Source: an uncultured Lachnospiraceae bacterium
GTDB taxonomy: Bacteria; Bacillota; Clostridia; Lachnospirales; Lachnospiraceae
DNA length: 8,299 bases
NCBI GenBank assembly: GCA_902784025.1
Contig: CACZTF010000211.1
Location: forward strand, 1 to 8,299
Reading direction: 5' to 3'
Shown: in pieces, positions 1 through 6,055 of the stretch
How positions within the stretch are numbered: the first letter of the stretch is position 1
Layout: every line of letters starts with the position of its first letter
Notes under the pieces: model-generated
Database searches by the model: none
Told to the model about the DNA's origin: nothing
The model's input: only the letters and a program-made list of their open reading frames with translations
Program-made: the position numbers and the translations under genes

Positions 1-25
1 AAGTGTAATTAAACTTTTTACACTT
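1..25. repeat. Inverted repeat AAGTGTAA/TTACACTT
   Basis: AAGTGTAA (1-8) and TTACACTT (18-25) form a perfect 8-bp inverted repeat with a 9-nt spacer. A related copy with the same GTGTAA/TTACAC core lies at 108-127. There is no gene between them in the window. They could be operators for a gene beyond the left edge, or a hairpin; the sequence does not decide. Confidence 0.4.
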
Positions 26-107
26 TGCACACTCATTATCTCAGGAATTTCAATCCGGCGGTAGGGTACAGGTTATCGACCATTTACTAAATAACATCAC
101 AAAAATA

Positions 108-127
108 GTGTAAAATAAGCATTACAC
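108..127. repeat. Inverted repeat GTGTAA/TTACAC
   Basis: GTGTAA (108-113) and TTACAC (122-127) form a 6-bp inverted repeat with an 8-nt spacer, sharing its core with the repeat at 1-25. It lies between the operon terminator and the left edge. The remaining non-coding sequence of 1-265 shows no RNA gene or coding region that I can support. Confidence 0.35.
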
Positions 128-152
128 CCTTCGGGAAAATAAAAGTACGCAT

Positions 153-201
153 AAAAAAACGCCATACCCACCCAATAATAAATTTAGGAGTAAAGCGTTT
201 T
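153..201 (-). terminator. Rho-independent terminator of the operon
   Basis: Downstream of the ligase stop, the minus strand forms AAAACGC (201-195) against GCGTTTT (162-156), with an inner TACTC/GGGTA stem extending it and a ~14-nt AT-rich loop. The 3' arm runs directly into a T tract reaching 153. It lies about 65 nt past the stop at 266 and is placed correctly to end the eight-gene transcript. Confidence 0.65.
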
Positions 202-265
202 CAAATATAGATTTGCATAATATTTTTTTATGATTCTATTTTATCTTCAAATTCTAAAACTCATA

Positions 266-1660
266 TTATAATACTTTCTTATTTTTATAGTATTTCCGGT
301 TAAGCTTTCCAAGTGTATTTCTCTTTAAAGGTTCCGTTTCACAAATAATCTTTCCCAACAATGCCGGTGAAAAAAAATCACTTAAAATATTTTTTATCTC
401 ATCATGTTTTACATCTCCCGTTTCAGTTCCTGATTTCGGAAAAATAAAAACATTTATCTTGATTCCTGAATCCGTATCTGCTTCTGCAACAAGTGCTTCA
501 GATATATTTTCTTTTGCTTCAAGCGCAGCCTCTATCTTTTCCGGAATCAGCTTTTTTCCATTTTCCAGAACTATTAGATTTGTTTTCCTTCCTGTTAAAA
601 AAAGATAACCTTTATCATCTATATATCCCATATCTCCTGTATGCAGAACTCCATCATAAAGTACTTTTTCAGTAGCTTCCGGGTCATTCCAATAACCTAA
701 CATAACCGTGGAACCGGTAACCGTTATCTCTCCATCGATAATTTTTACATTACAACATGGTATGATCTGACCGACGCTTCCTTTAAGCACAGCATTGTCA
801 CGTTCTATGCTAATTACCGGTGAGCATTCTGTAAGACCGTAAGCTACGTATATCTGAACACCATAACTGCTAAGTATTTCACGAAGTTCCACCTTCAAAA
901 AAGAACCACCTGCGATGATAGCTTTCAGACGTCCGCCTGTAGCACATGCAAAATCCCCGTTATATTCCAACCTTTTAACTATAGTTTCAACAATCGCCGG
1001 AGGCGCGAATAAGTATGTAGGCTTGAAAACATTCAGATTACTAAACAAACCCAACTTATCCTCGGAAAAACATATTTTTCCTCCTGTACTAAAGGGGATA
1101 AGAAACTCCCCTAATAAGCCATATAGATGATTATACGGCAATATATGTAGGTAAGTCTCATGCTCCGGAAATGGTTTAAATGATATAAGCGTTTCTAACT
1201 CAACAAGCAGATTCCTTTGAGAAAGCATGACGCCTTTTTCAACAGAAGTTGTTCCTGAACTTCCTATTATCACACATGGCTTATCTATATCAGCTTTTGA
1301 TAATATTAATTTTTCCATACTGCAAGTCAACATAATACTTTTAATATCATCATCATCTAAAAAACAAATATCGTCATTCTTATTAACCTCATTGTTTAAC
1401 AGCAATGCAGTTTTTCCTGATATCACAATAGAAAAAAATGCCACTCCGAATAAATATGCACTGTTAGTGTCGATACAATAATAATCATATTTCACGGAAG
1501 AGATATTCCGTGATACTTTCAAGACATCTGTATAAAATTCTTTATACGTATAGCTTCTTCCATAAGTCTCAAATAATACACGTTTACTGTATTGAAATGA
1601 ACAACTTTCCAATAGTTCATAAAAAGAATAATTCCTTGATTTTTCTGTTACTATATCCAA
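266..1660 (-). CDS. AMP-forming acyl ligase (acyl-CoA/acyl-ACP synthetase-like)
   Basis: This 464-residue ANL-superfamily adenylate-forming enzyme shows motif A3 at GSSGTTSVEKGV (133-144), A5 at YGLTE (274-278), A7 at TGDMGYIDDKGYLFLTGR (341-358), A8 at GRKTNLIVLENGKK (357-370) and the A10 catalytic Lys in LGKLNRK (K452). The A3 loop departs from the usual TTGxPKG: Ser139 and Glu141 replace Gly and Pro. The protein is shorter than typical FadD-type ligases (about 550), with a compact N-terminal part. It would activate a carboxylic acid as acyl-AMP and pass it to CoA or, more likely here, to the operon's ACP. The start is TTG at 1660 with AAAGGA 8 nt upstream, in the 16 nt gap after the GNAT-like gene. 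It is the last gene before the terminator. The acid used cannot be read from the sequence. Confidence 0.87.
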   Translation of the reverse strand: MDIVTEKSRNYSFYELLESCSFQYSKRVLFETYGRSYTYKEFYTDVLKVSRNISSVKYDYYCIDTNSAYLFGVAFFSIVISGKTALLLNNEVNKNDDICFLDDDDIKSIMLTCSMEKLILSKADIDKPCVIIGSSGTTSVEKGVMLSQRNLLVELETLISFKPFPEHETYLHILPYNHLYGLLGEFLIPFSTGGKICFSEDKLGLFSNLNVFKPTYLFAPPAIVETIVKRLEYNGDFACATGGRLKAIIAGGSFLKVELREILSSYGVQIYVAYGLTECSPVISIERDNAVLKGSVGQIIPCCNVKIIDGEITVTGSTVMLGYWNDPEATEKVLYDGVLHTGDMGYIDDKGYLFLTGRKTNLIVLENGKKLIPEKIEAALEAKENISEALVAEADTDSGIKINVFIFPKSGTETGDVKHDEIKNILSDFFSPALLGKIICETEPLKRNTLGKLNRKYYKNKKVL

Positions 1661-1676
1661 AACCTTTTTCCTTTTT

Positions 1677-2144
1677 TTAATTCAATTTAACCGAAAGTAT
1701 ATATATATCTTTTCGTTGACCTTCGATAAATCTATAACCTTCCAGTAATGCTTCCTGAATAAAACCACATTCTATAAATGCTTCAATTAGTTTTGCATTT
1801 TCCTGATAAGTAAACACCTTGTTCAAAGGGTATGAAGAATACAAGTAATCCATGAATTTCAGAATGATTTTAACAATATCCTCTTTGTTTCCATTTTCCA
1901 GTGCAATACTTATCTTGCAATGACGATCATAAAATCTGTAATCATAAGCCAATACCGCACCCGCTCTGATATCACTTTTCAATACAATAAAAAAATCATG
2001 ATAAAATCCTTTCAACTTACGTTGAAAAGATTCTATAAAAAAGTCTTTATTTTCTATTTTTTCTTCAAACAGATCTGTACAAAGCTGTAACTCGTAAACA
2101 AACAGTATATCCTGAAGAGTTGATATTCTTTTAAATTCAAACAA
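1677..2144 (-). CDS. Second GNAT-like protein, degenerate cofactor loop
   Basis: This 155-residue protein is a diverged paralogue of the GNAT at 4463-3933. Shared blocks, in order, are YHDFFIV/FHDFYMV, YDYRFYDRHCKI/YNYDFSLINGHCKI, SYPLNKVFT/AYPIHKIYT, an ECGF/KAGF motif and DIYILSVK/GLYILSMT. Where the first copy has RSTGAGG, this one has ALENGNKEDIVKI, so the R/Q-x-x-G-x-G/A pyrophosphate loop is lost. It may be a catalytically dead partner, a peptide- or ACP-binding subunit, or an enzyme that uses ACP rather than CoA. The start is TTG at 2144, supported by AAGGGG 8 nt upstream in the 15 nt gap after the U32 gene; no ATG lies in a suitable position. GNAT-like fold is a confident call; activity is not. 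Confidence 0.7.
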   Translation of the reverse strand: MFEFKRISTLQDILFVYELQLCTDLFEEKIENKDFFIESFQRKLKGFYHDFFIVLKSDIRAGAVLAYDYRFYDRHCKISIALENGNKEDIVKIILKFMDYLYSSYPLNKVFTYQENAKLIEAFIECGFIQEALLEGYRFIEGQRKDIYILSVKLN

Positions 2145-2159
2145 TTAATAATCCCCTTT

Positions 2160-3119
2160 TCAAAATCTTATCTCCGGGTAATAGCAGGAAAAACTGAGCA
2201 TACATTTTTTCATCATCCCTTCGTGAAATAGCATCCGATCCAAAAATTCTGCTTCTGATTCGCAGGACTTTGCTAATTCGATATTTTTTCCGGTAAGGAC
2301 TATATCCTTTTCCACCGCTTCCTGCTGATCTGCCCTTCCCACTATCTTAAGAGAACTGACTCCTGACTTCATCAGACGATATAAAGCACACATTCCACAA
2401 GCTTCTCTGTGAAAGAAGGAATTGTAAAGATGGTCATTTAATTCCATATCATGGTGTTCTTTAAATCCTTTATACTTTGAAAACACTTTTTTTGACCGCG
2501 TCTTAATAAATCCGCAAAACGATCCGCATTCAGGTCTGTGCATACCCAGACAATAACAATCTGAAAAAACACATCCGTTTCTCATAAAAAAAACTTCATA
2601 TTCAATTTCTTTATTTACCGAACACATAGACTCTATTTCAGCCAAACTAACATCCCGTGGGATTATTATCCGCTTGACACCTGCTTTTTTATAGATTTCT
2701 GCGATATCGGAATTATATATACCGCACATAGTACTGGCTACAGTTTTAATACCGTTATCATGCGCTGCCTTAGCAAGTTTCAGGTCTGAAATTATAACCG
2801 CATCCACTCCTGTTTTCTTTAAGGTCTCAAAGTAGTTGACGCAAATATAATCTATCTCATCAGTTGAATATAGATTTGCATTCATGGTTATATACACTGA
2901 TTTACCTTGACTTTTTATATTCTTAATAATGTCCGATATTTCCTCAAAGGAATATTTATTGGCCAGTTTTCCAAAACCTGACATCCTGTTTATATCAGTG
3001 AAGCGGCCAAAACGCTCTTCCCATTTGTCATCATAAAAACCCAGATAAAACTCGTCTGCTCCTGCGTTAATATATCTTGCGAGCACTTCTTTATCATTTA
3101 GTGGTACTAATATCTTCAT
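2160..3119 (-). CDS. Peptidase-U32 family protein, UbiU-like partner
   Basis: This 319-residue protein starts MKILVPLNDKEVLARYINAG and ADEFYLG, the typical barrel opening of U32 proteins. The signature region EYEVFFMRNGCVFSDCYC (173-190) is followed by ECGSFC (197-202) and EACGMC (239-244), supplying a Cys set comparable to the 4Fe-4S ligands of UbiU; SLKIVGR (256-262) is the usual strand after it. Two extra Cys near the end (306, 312) are unexplained. The start ATG has AAGGG 7 nt upstream, inside the end of the preceding gene (4 nt gap). The family includes RlhA and TrhP (RNA hydroxylation) and UbiU (aromatic ring hydroxylation), all oxygen-independent. Here it probably forms a complex with the UbiV-like protein and hydroxylates a peptide residue or the carrier-bound acyl group; the substrate is inferred only from the operon. 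Confidence 0.82.
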   Translation of the reverse strand: MKILVPLNDKEVLARYINAGADEFYLGFYDDKWEERFGRFTDINRMSGFGKLANKYSFEEISDIIKNIKSQGKSVYITMNANLYSTDEIDYICVNYFETLKKTGVDAVIISDLKLAKAAHDNGIKTVASTMCGIYNSDIAEIYKKAGVKRIIIPRDVSLAEIESMCSVNKEIEYEVFFMRNGCVFSDCYCLGMHRPECGSFCGFIKTRSKKVFSKYKGFKEHHDMELNDHLYNSFFHREACGMCALYRLMKSGVSSLKIVGRADQQEAVEKDIVLTGKNIELAKSCESEAEFLDRMLFHEGMMKKCMLSFSCYYPEIRF

Positions 3120-3123
3120 GGGC

Positions 3124-3936
3124 TTACCCTTCTAACTTCAACAAATCAAAAAACGGAAAGTAAATCTGTCGTTCAACTTCACTATTAATAATAGCTCTGT
3201 CATGCCTTCCGACATATACTGTTCTTCCTATCCTGTAAAAATCGAATATCTTATCCTTCATTGTTTCCGTAGTCTGCTCGTAAATCTTCTGACATTCAAG
3301 CCGACACTTTGAGTTTGGTCTGAATTTTTTTTCTATATCGAGATGAATTGAAGCATATTTGCAGATGTTACCGGTTGTCACAAAACATAACGGATAATGA
3401 ACGCCTGTCTTTTTAGCTATTAAGTTGTCATCACAAAAAACTATCTCGCTGCCAACCTCATCTATCTCTATAACCCCGTCTGTATTATCTGCAATAAACG
3501 AAGTACTGTTTCCAATCACATGAGTCTGCCTGTCATATTCAGTCACACGTACGTCCCTTGCTTCTTTAAAAAGAAGTCTTCCGATGTTAACCCTTATGCC
3601 TTTATACATTTTTTTTACATAATTTAACATTCCCTCATCATTTACTGTAATCTCATCTATATATCCGCATTCACATAGGACTATATCATCTATTATTTGT
3701 TTCGCACTGTTAAGATCATTTTCCGTAAATACGGGAATAACCAATGTAGCACTTATCTTCTCTTCTTTTAATCTTTTAACAAAAGATTTGTAAAAATTAA
3801 TATTCAAAAAATACCGGCTGCAAAAATATGAACCAAAGTAAATTCTGTCATATTTTTTTCCCTCGACCATTGAATAAAAAATTTTTTTTGCATTTTCTTC
3901 ATTTAGAATCTCACATAGATTAAGACATGAAATCAT
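3124..3936 (-). CDS. Peptidase-U32-type Fe-S protein, UbiV-like partner
   Basis: This 270-residue protein resembles the shorter partner of U32 pairs. The N-terminal segment IYFGSYFCSRYF places a Cys at 39, and CKY...KCRLEC supplies Cys 192, 211 and 215. That is the same arrangement (one early Cys, then C...CxxxC) as the four 4Fe-4S ligands of UbiV. Despite the family name, UbiU/UbiV and related U32 proteins act in oxygen-independent hydroxylation, not proteolysis. The start overlaps the GNAT stop as ATGA, with AAAGG 7 nt upstream. It is followed after 4 nt by a larger U32 protein, mirroring the ubiU-ubiV gene pairing. A role as half of a heterodimeric hydroxylase acting on the repeat peptide or on the ACP-bound group is inferred. 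Ubiquinone synthesis is unlikely because a Clostridia-like organism would lack it. Confidence 0.72.
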   Translation of the reverse strand: MISCLNLCEILNEENAKKIFYSMVEGKKYDRIYFGSYFCSRYFLNINFYKSFVKRLKEEKISATLVIPVFTENDLNSAKQIIDDIVLCECGYIDEITVNDEGMLNYVKKMYKGIRVNIGRLLFKEARDVRVTEYDRQTHVIGNSTSFIADNTDGVIEIDEVGSEIVFCDDNLIAKKTGVHYPLCFVTTGNICKYASIHLDIEKKFRPNSKCRLECQKIYEQTTETMKDKIFDFYRIGRTVYVGRHDRAIINSEVERQIYFPFFDLLKLEG

Positions 3937-4463
3937 CTTATAACCTTTCCAAGTGTTTCAAAAAATGTCCTGCGGGTCATTGACAATATATATAAACCAT
4001 GATAACTGCCTTTGTAGTATCTAAACTCATTCAGATACCCTTCTTTTTTAAAGCCGGCTTTTAAATTGCTGGATATACTCTGCTCATTATAATCATAAAC
4101 TGTAGTATATATCTTATGAATAGGGTAGGCTTCAAAAAGTTTTTTAATAAAAATAACACTCGCAATTCCGCCTGCCCCAGTACTTCTTTTTTCTTTATTG
4201 ATATATGTTACTATCTTACAGTGACCGTTAATGAGCGAGAAGTCATAATTGTATACAAAACCTATGGATGAACCGTCCAAATCAACCATGTAAAAATCAT
4301 GAAATTCGTTATGCAATCTAACATTTAGCCATTCCGCAAAATCCTTTTTGGTATTCAGAACTATCACTGAAGAGAATAAGTATAAATCCTCAGACAGCAT
4401 ATTCTCATAAATAAAATTAAGATCCCGCTCTATATCTACAGGTTGTAATATAATATTTGTCAT
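3933..4463 (-). CDS. GNAT-family N-acyltransferase (intact cofactor loop)
   Basis: This 176-residue protein has the GNAT fold pattern: beta4 with YNYDFSLINGHCKIVTYI (71-88), then the acyl-CoA pyrophosphate-binding loop KRSTGAGG (92-99) matching R/Q-x-x-G-x-G/A, then helix ASVIFIKKLFEAYP. The RimJ/RimL-like end has N126 and GFKKEGYL (137-144). The start ATG overlaps the radical SAM stop as ATGA, so translation is coupled. With an ACP and an acyl ligase in the same operon, it probably transfers an acyl chain from ACP or CoA to an amine (N-terminus or Lys) or hydroxyl of the repeat peptide. GNAT maturases that put fatty-acyl groups on RiPPs are known (selidamides). Plain acetylation, or self-protection of the producer, cannot be excluded. 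It shares clear sequence similarity with the second GNAT at 2144-1677. Confidence 0.82.
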   Translation of the reverse strand: MTNIILQPVDIERDLNFIYENMLSEDLYLFSSVIVLNTKKDFAEWLNVRLHNEFHDFYMVDLDGSSIGFVYNYDFSLINGHCKIVTYINKEKRSTGAGGIASVIFIKKLFEAYPIHKIYTTVYDYNEQSISSNLKAGFKKEGYLNEFRYYKGSYHGLYILSMTRRTFFETLGKVIR

Positions 4464-5515
4464 CCTTCCGTACCCACCATGCCGGTCATCCTTTTTTCCG
4501 CATACTTTTTTACCTCCAGGATCTCATTTATCTTAAATGCATAGCACCCGCCCGAGCACTGGGCAGTATACCGTTTGTAACAATCATTACATTTCGCAGA
4601 GTATGAAGTGTTGTATACATATGCATCAATAGTCCTTAGGTAAAAATTTTCCAAATCGCTTATAGTTTTAAATTGTCTGATATCCTCCTTAGTGTATTCT
4701 GAAAGACCAAAGCATCTCACCGCAGTAAGATCCTGCCTGATATCTATCACAGGGACACACCTGACGCATTGATCTCCCACATTACTCTTTTTTACCTTAT
4801 CTGACATATCCGATTCTGACATATACTGTCTGAACTCAGTAATTTCATCCGGATCAATCAGACATGAGGGTATCTTATTACAATCAAAATTCGGTACTAT
4901 TTTATTACTGAACAGTTCACGAAAAAAACTGAGCATTCTTGGTTTGATACTTCTGAAATAATCGTGTGCGTCTATATTTCTCTTGCCATCAATATTGGGA
5001 ACTGTAATAGATACTCTTACATGATGATAATCATACCTTTTTAGCAATTCGATTATATACGCATATTCAAACTCAGCTTCAAACATATTTATTCCCAGAG
5101 TTACATTTTCCTTGAACTCCTTTTTTCTTATCAATATATCCAGATTGTTCCTCAGGGTATCAAAACAAAGGCTGCCCGTTATTGTGGGTGGATTACAATT
5201 AATCAGAAGATGAACCTTTTTATGAGTGATTATGTCCCAATGCCTGCTTATCTCTAAACCATTTGTATATATGATGACATTTTTCACTCTACTATCTCTA
5301 ATCAATTTTCTTAAAAGATGGTCAAATCTTGAGTGAATAGTAGGCTCTCCTCCTATAAGTCCAACTGATTCATGGGTGCCATCCCCAACAATAAAATCCA
5401 CAGCCCTGTCAAACGCTTTTTCTGTTATCTCATTTTTATCTTTATTTACAAATTCGTTTGCAAAGCAGTATGAGCAATTCAGGTTACATACGTCTGTTAA
5501 CATTATATTAGCCAT
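4460..5515 (-). CDS. Radical SAM enzyme with SPASM-like C-terminus
   Basis: The N-terminus has the radical SAM cluster motif CNLNCSYC (Cys 12, 16, 19, numbering from the ATG at 5521) and the SAM-binding GGEPT at 57-61, followed by YTNG at 85-88. The C-terminal third is Cys-rich: DCNKIPSC (214-220), CVRC (252-255), C270, then CNDC (311-314) and CSGGC (322-326). This pattern is typical of SPASM/twitch domains holding auxiliary 4Fe-4S clusters in peptide-modifying enzymes. No N-terminal PqqD/RRE-type leader-binding domain is present. Two starts are possible. The ATG at 5521 overlaps the ACP stop as ATGA, but its AGGA is only 0-1 nt away; the ATG at 5515 has AGGA 6 nt upstream and is preferred. 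The likely role is radical C-H modification of the repeat peptide, for example Tyr- or Arg-centred cross-linking. That chemistry is inferred; the family call is firm. Confidence 0.9.
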   Translation of the reverse strand: MANIMLTDVCNLNCSYCFANEFVNKDKNEITEKAFDRAVDFIVGDGTHESVGLIGGEPTIHSRFDHLLRKLIRDSRVKNVIIYTNGLEISRHWDIITHKKVHLLINCNPPTITGSLCFDTLRNNLDILIRKKEFKENVTLGINMFEAEFEYAYIIELLKRYDYHHVRVSITVPNIDGKRNIDAHDYFRSIKPRMLSFFRELFSNKIVPNFDCNKIPSCLIDPDEITEFRQYMSESDMSDKVKKSNVGDQCVRCVPVIDIRQDLTAVRCFGLSEYTKEDIRQFKTISDLENFYLRTIDAYVYNTSYSAKCNDCYKRYTAQCSGGCYAFKINEILEVKKYAEKRMTGMVGTEG

Positions 5516-5517
5516 AC

Positions 5518-5754
5518 TCATTCCTCACAATCTACTGCTTTTACCAATTCTTCTACTGTTGCGTTGTCACCAATCTGTGTTATATTCACAGAAAGACCGT
5601 TTTCTTCCATCAAACTAATCAAAAGCATCATATCATATGAACATAATCCTAAATCATCACAAAGCTTCTGATCTAATTTAATAGAGATGTTCTTATTAGG
5701 CGTAATCTCCTTAATCAGCTTAAATACTAATTCTCTTTTGTTACTTTCCGCCAT
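5518..5754 (-). CDS. Acyl carrier protein
   Basis: This is a 78-residue acyl carrier protein. The motif DDLGLCSYDMM (residues 33-43) aligns with the usual DxLGxDSLDxV region, placing the phosphopantetheine-attachment Ser at residue 39. The Asp normally before that Ser is replaced by Cys38. The following helix (LLISLMEENGL) and the closing VEELVKAV match the rest of the ACP fold. The ATG at 5754 was chosen because it gives the normal ACP length; the open frame extends to 5832, but that part is only antisense-frame overlap with the repeat gene. The start lies inside the last codons of the peptide gene (14 nt overlap), with only weak Shine-Dalgarno sequence, so translation is probably coupled. 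In this operon it most likely carries an acyl group loaded by the terminal ligase for transfer by a GNAT. It is probably not the housekeeping fatty-acid ACP, given the location and the divergent motif. Confidence 0.88.
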   Translation of the reverse strand: MAESNKRELVFKLIKEITPNKNISIKLDQKLCDDLGLCSYDMMLLISLMEENGLSVNITQIGDNATVEELVKAVDCEE

Positions 5755-6055
5755 CACCTGACCCGCTTGAATAACTTCCGCCATAAGAATCCGGCTTTGT
5801 ATATCCGGTTGTATCATTATATGTTCCGCCATAGGAATAATCCCGGCTCGTATATCCTAATTTTTCATTATACGTACCACCGTAGGAATAGTCCTGACTG
5901 GTGTATCCTAAATAATCATTGTAAGTACCGCCGTAGGAATAGTCTCGCCCTGTGTATCCTATATTCTCATTATAAGAACCGCCGTAGGAATAATCGAAAC
6001 TGTTGTAACCGCCTTTTGAAGGATCCTTACTTCCTCCGTCACCGCTGTATCCCAT
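5741..6055 (-). CDS. Tyr/Gly-rich tandem-repeat peptide, candidate modified precursor
   Basis: This 104-residue protein has about 21 Tyr and 25 Gly and no Cys or Trp. After a 20-residue N-terminal part (MGYSGDGGSKDPSKGGYNSF) come four 17-residue repeats, at residues 21-37, 38-54, 55-71 and 72-88. Their consensus is DYSYGG[ST]YN[ED]xxGYT followed by two variable residues. A degenerate fifth copy (DSYGGSYSS) and a Gly-rich tail ending SGDGGK follow. There is no hydrophobic signal peptide, membrane segment or obvious leader-cleavage site. The gene is first in a tight operon with an ACP, a radical SAM enzyme, GNATs, U32 proteins and an acyl ligase, and it overlaps the ACP start by 14 nt. This arrangement suggests it is the substrate of those enzymes, as in RiPP clusters. 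A structural or adhesive extracellular peptide is an alternative role. I do not recognise the family; the function is inferred from context. Confidence 0.85.
   Translation of the reverse strand: MGYSGDGGSKDPSKGGYNSFDYSYGGSYNENIGYTGRDYSYGGTYNDYLGYTSQDYSYGGTYNEKLGYTSRDYSYGGTYNDTTGYTKPDSYGGSYSSGSGDGGK
5744..5995 (-). repeat. Four 51-bp coding tandem repeats plus a degenerate fifth
   Basis: The units are 5995-5945, 5944-5894, 5893-5843 and 5842-5792, each exactly 51 bp (17 codons), followed by a shortened copy and tail at 5791-5744. Invariant residues in the four full units are D1, Y2, S3, Y4, G5, G6, Y8, N9, G13, Y14 and T15. Positions 7 (S/T), 10 (E/D), 11, 12, 16 and 17 vary. The invariant residues are often encoded by different synonymous codons (Gly by GGC/GGT/GGA, Tyr by TAC/TAT, Asp by GAC/GAT), so the conserved unit is the peptide, not the DNA. 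Confidence 0.92.

Noticed and set aside
493..1481. Plus-strand open frames inside the ligase gene
   Set aside because: They are shadows of a well-supported ligase with all ANL motifs; no ribosome binding sites or recognisable domains.
2160..3936. U32 proteins as proteases that mature the peptide
   Set aside because: The Cys patterns match the Fe-S, hydroxylation-linked members of the family; the peptidase name is historical and no protease catalytic motif is visible.
5755..5832. N-terminal extension of the ACP to 5832
   Set aside because: It would add 26 residues that overlap the repeat gene out of frame; the ATG at 5754 gives the standard ACP length.
5744..5995. CRISPR-like array because of regular spacing
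   Set aside because: The 51-bp units are contiguous codons without spacers, and they differ at synonymous positions; they encode a protein repeat.
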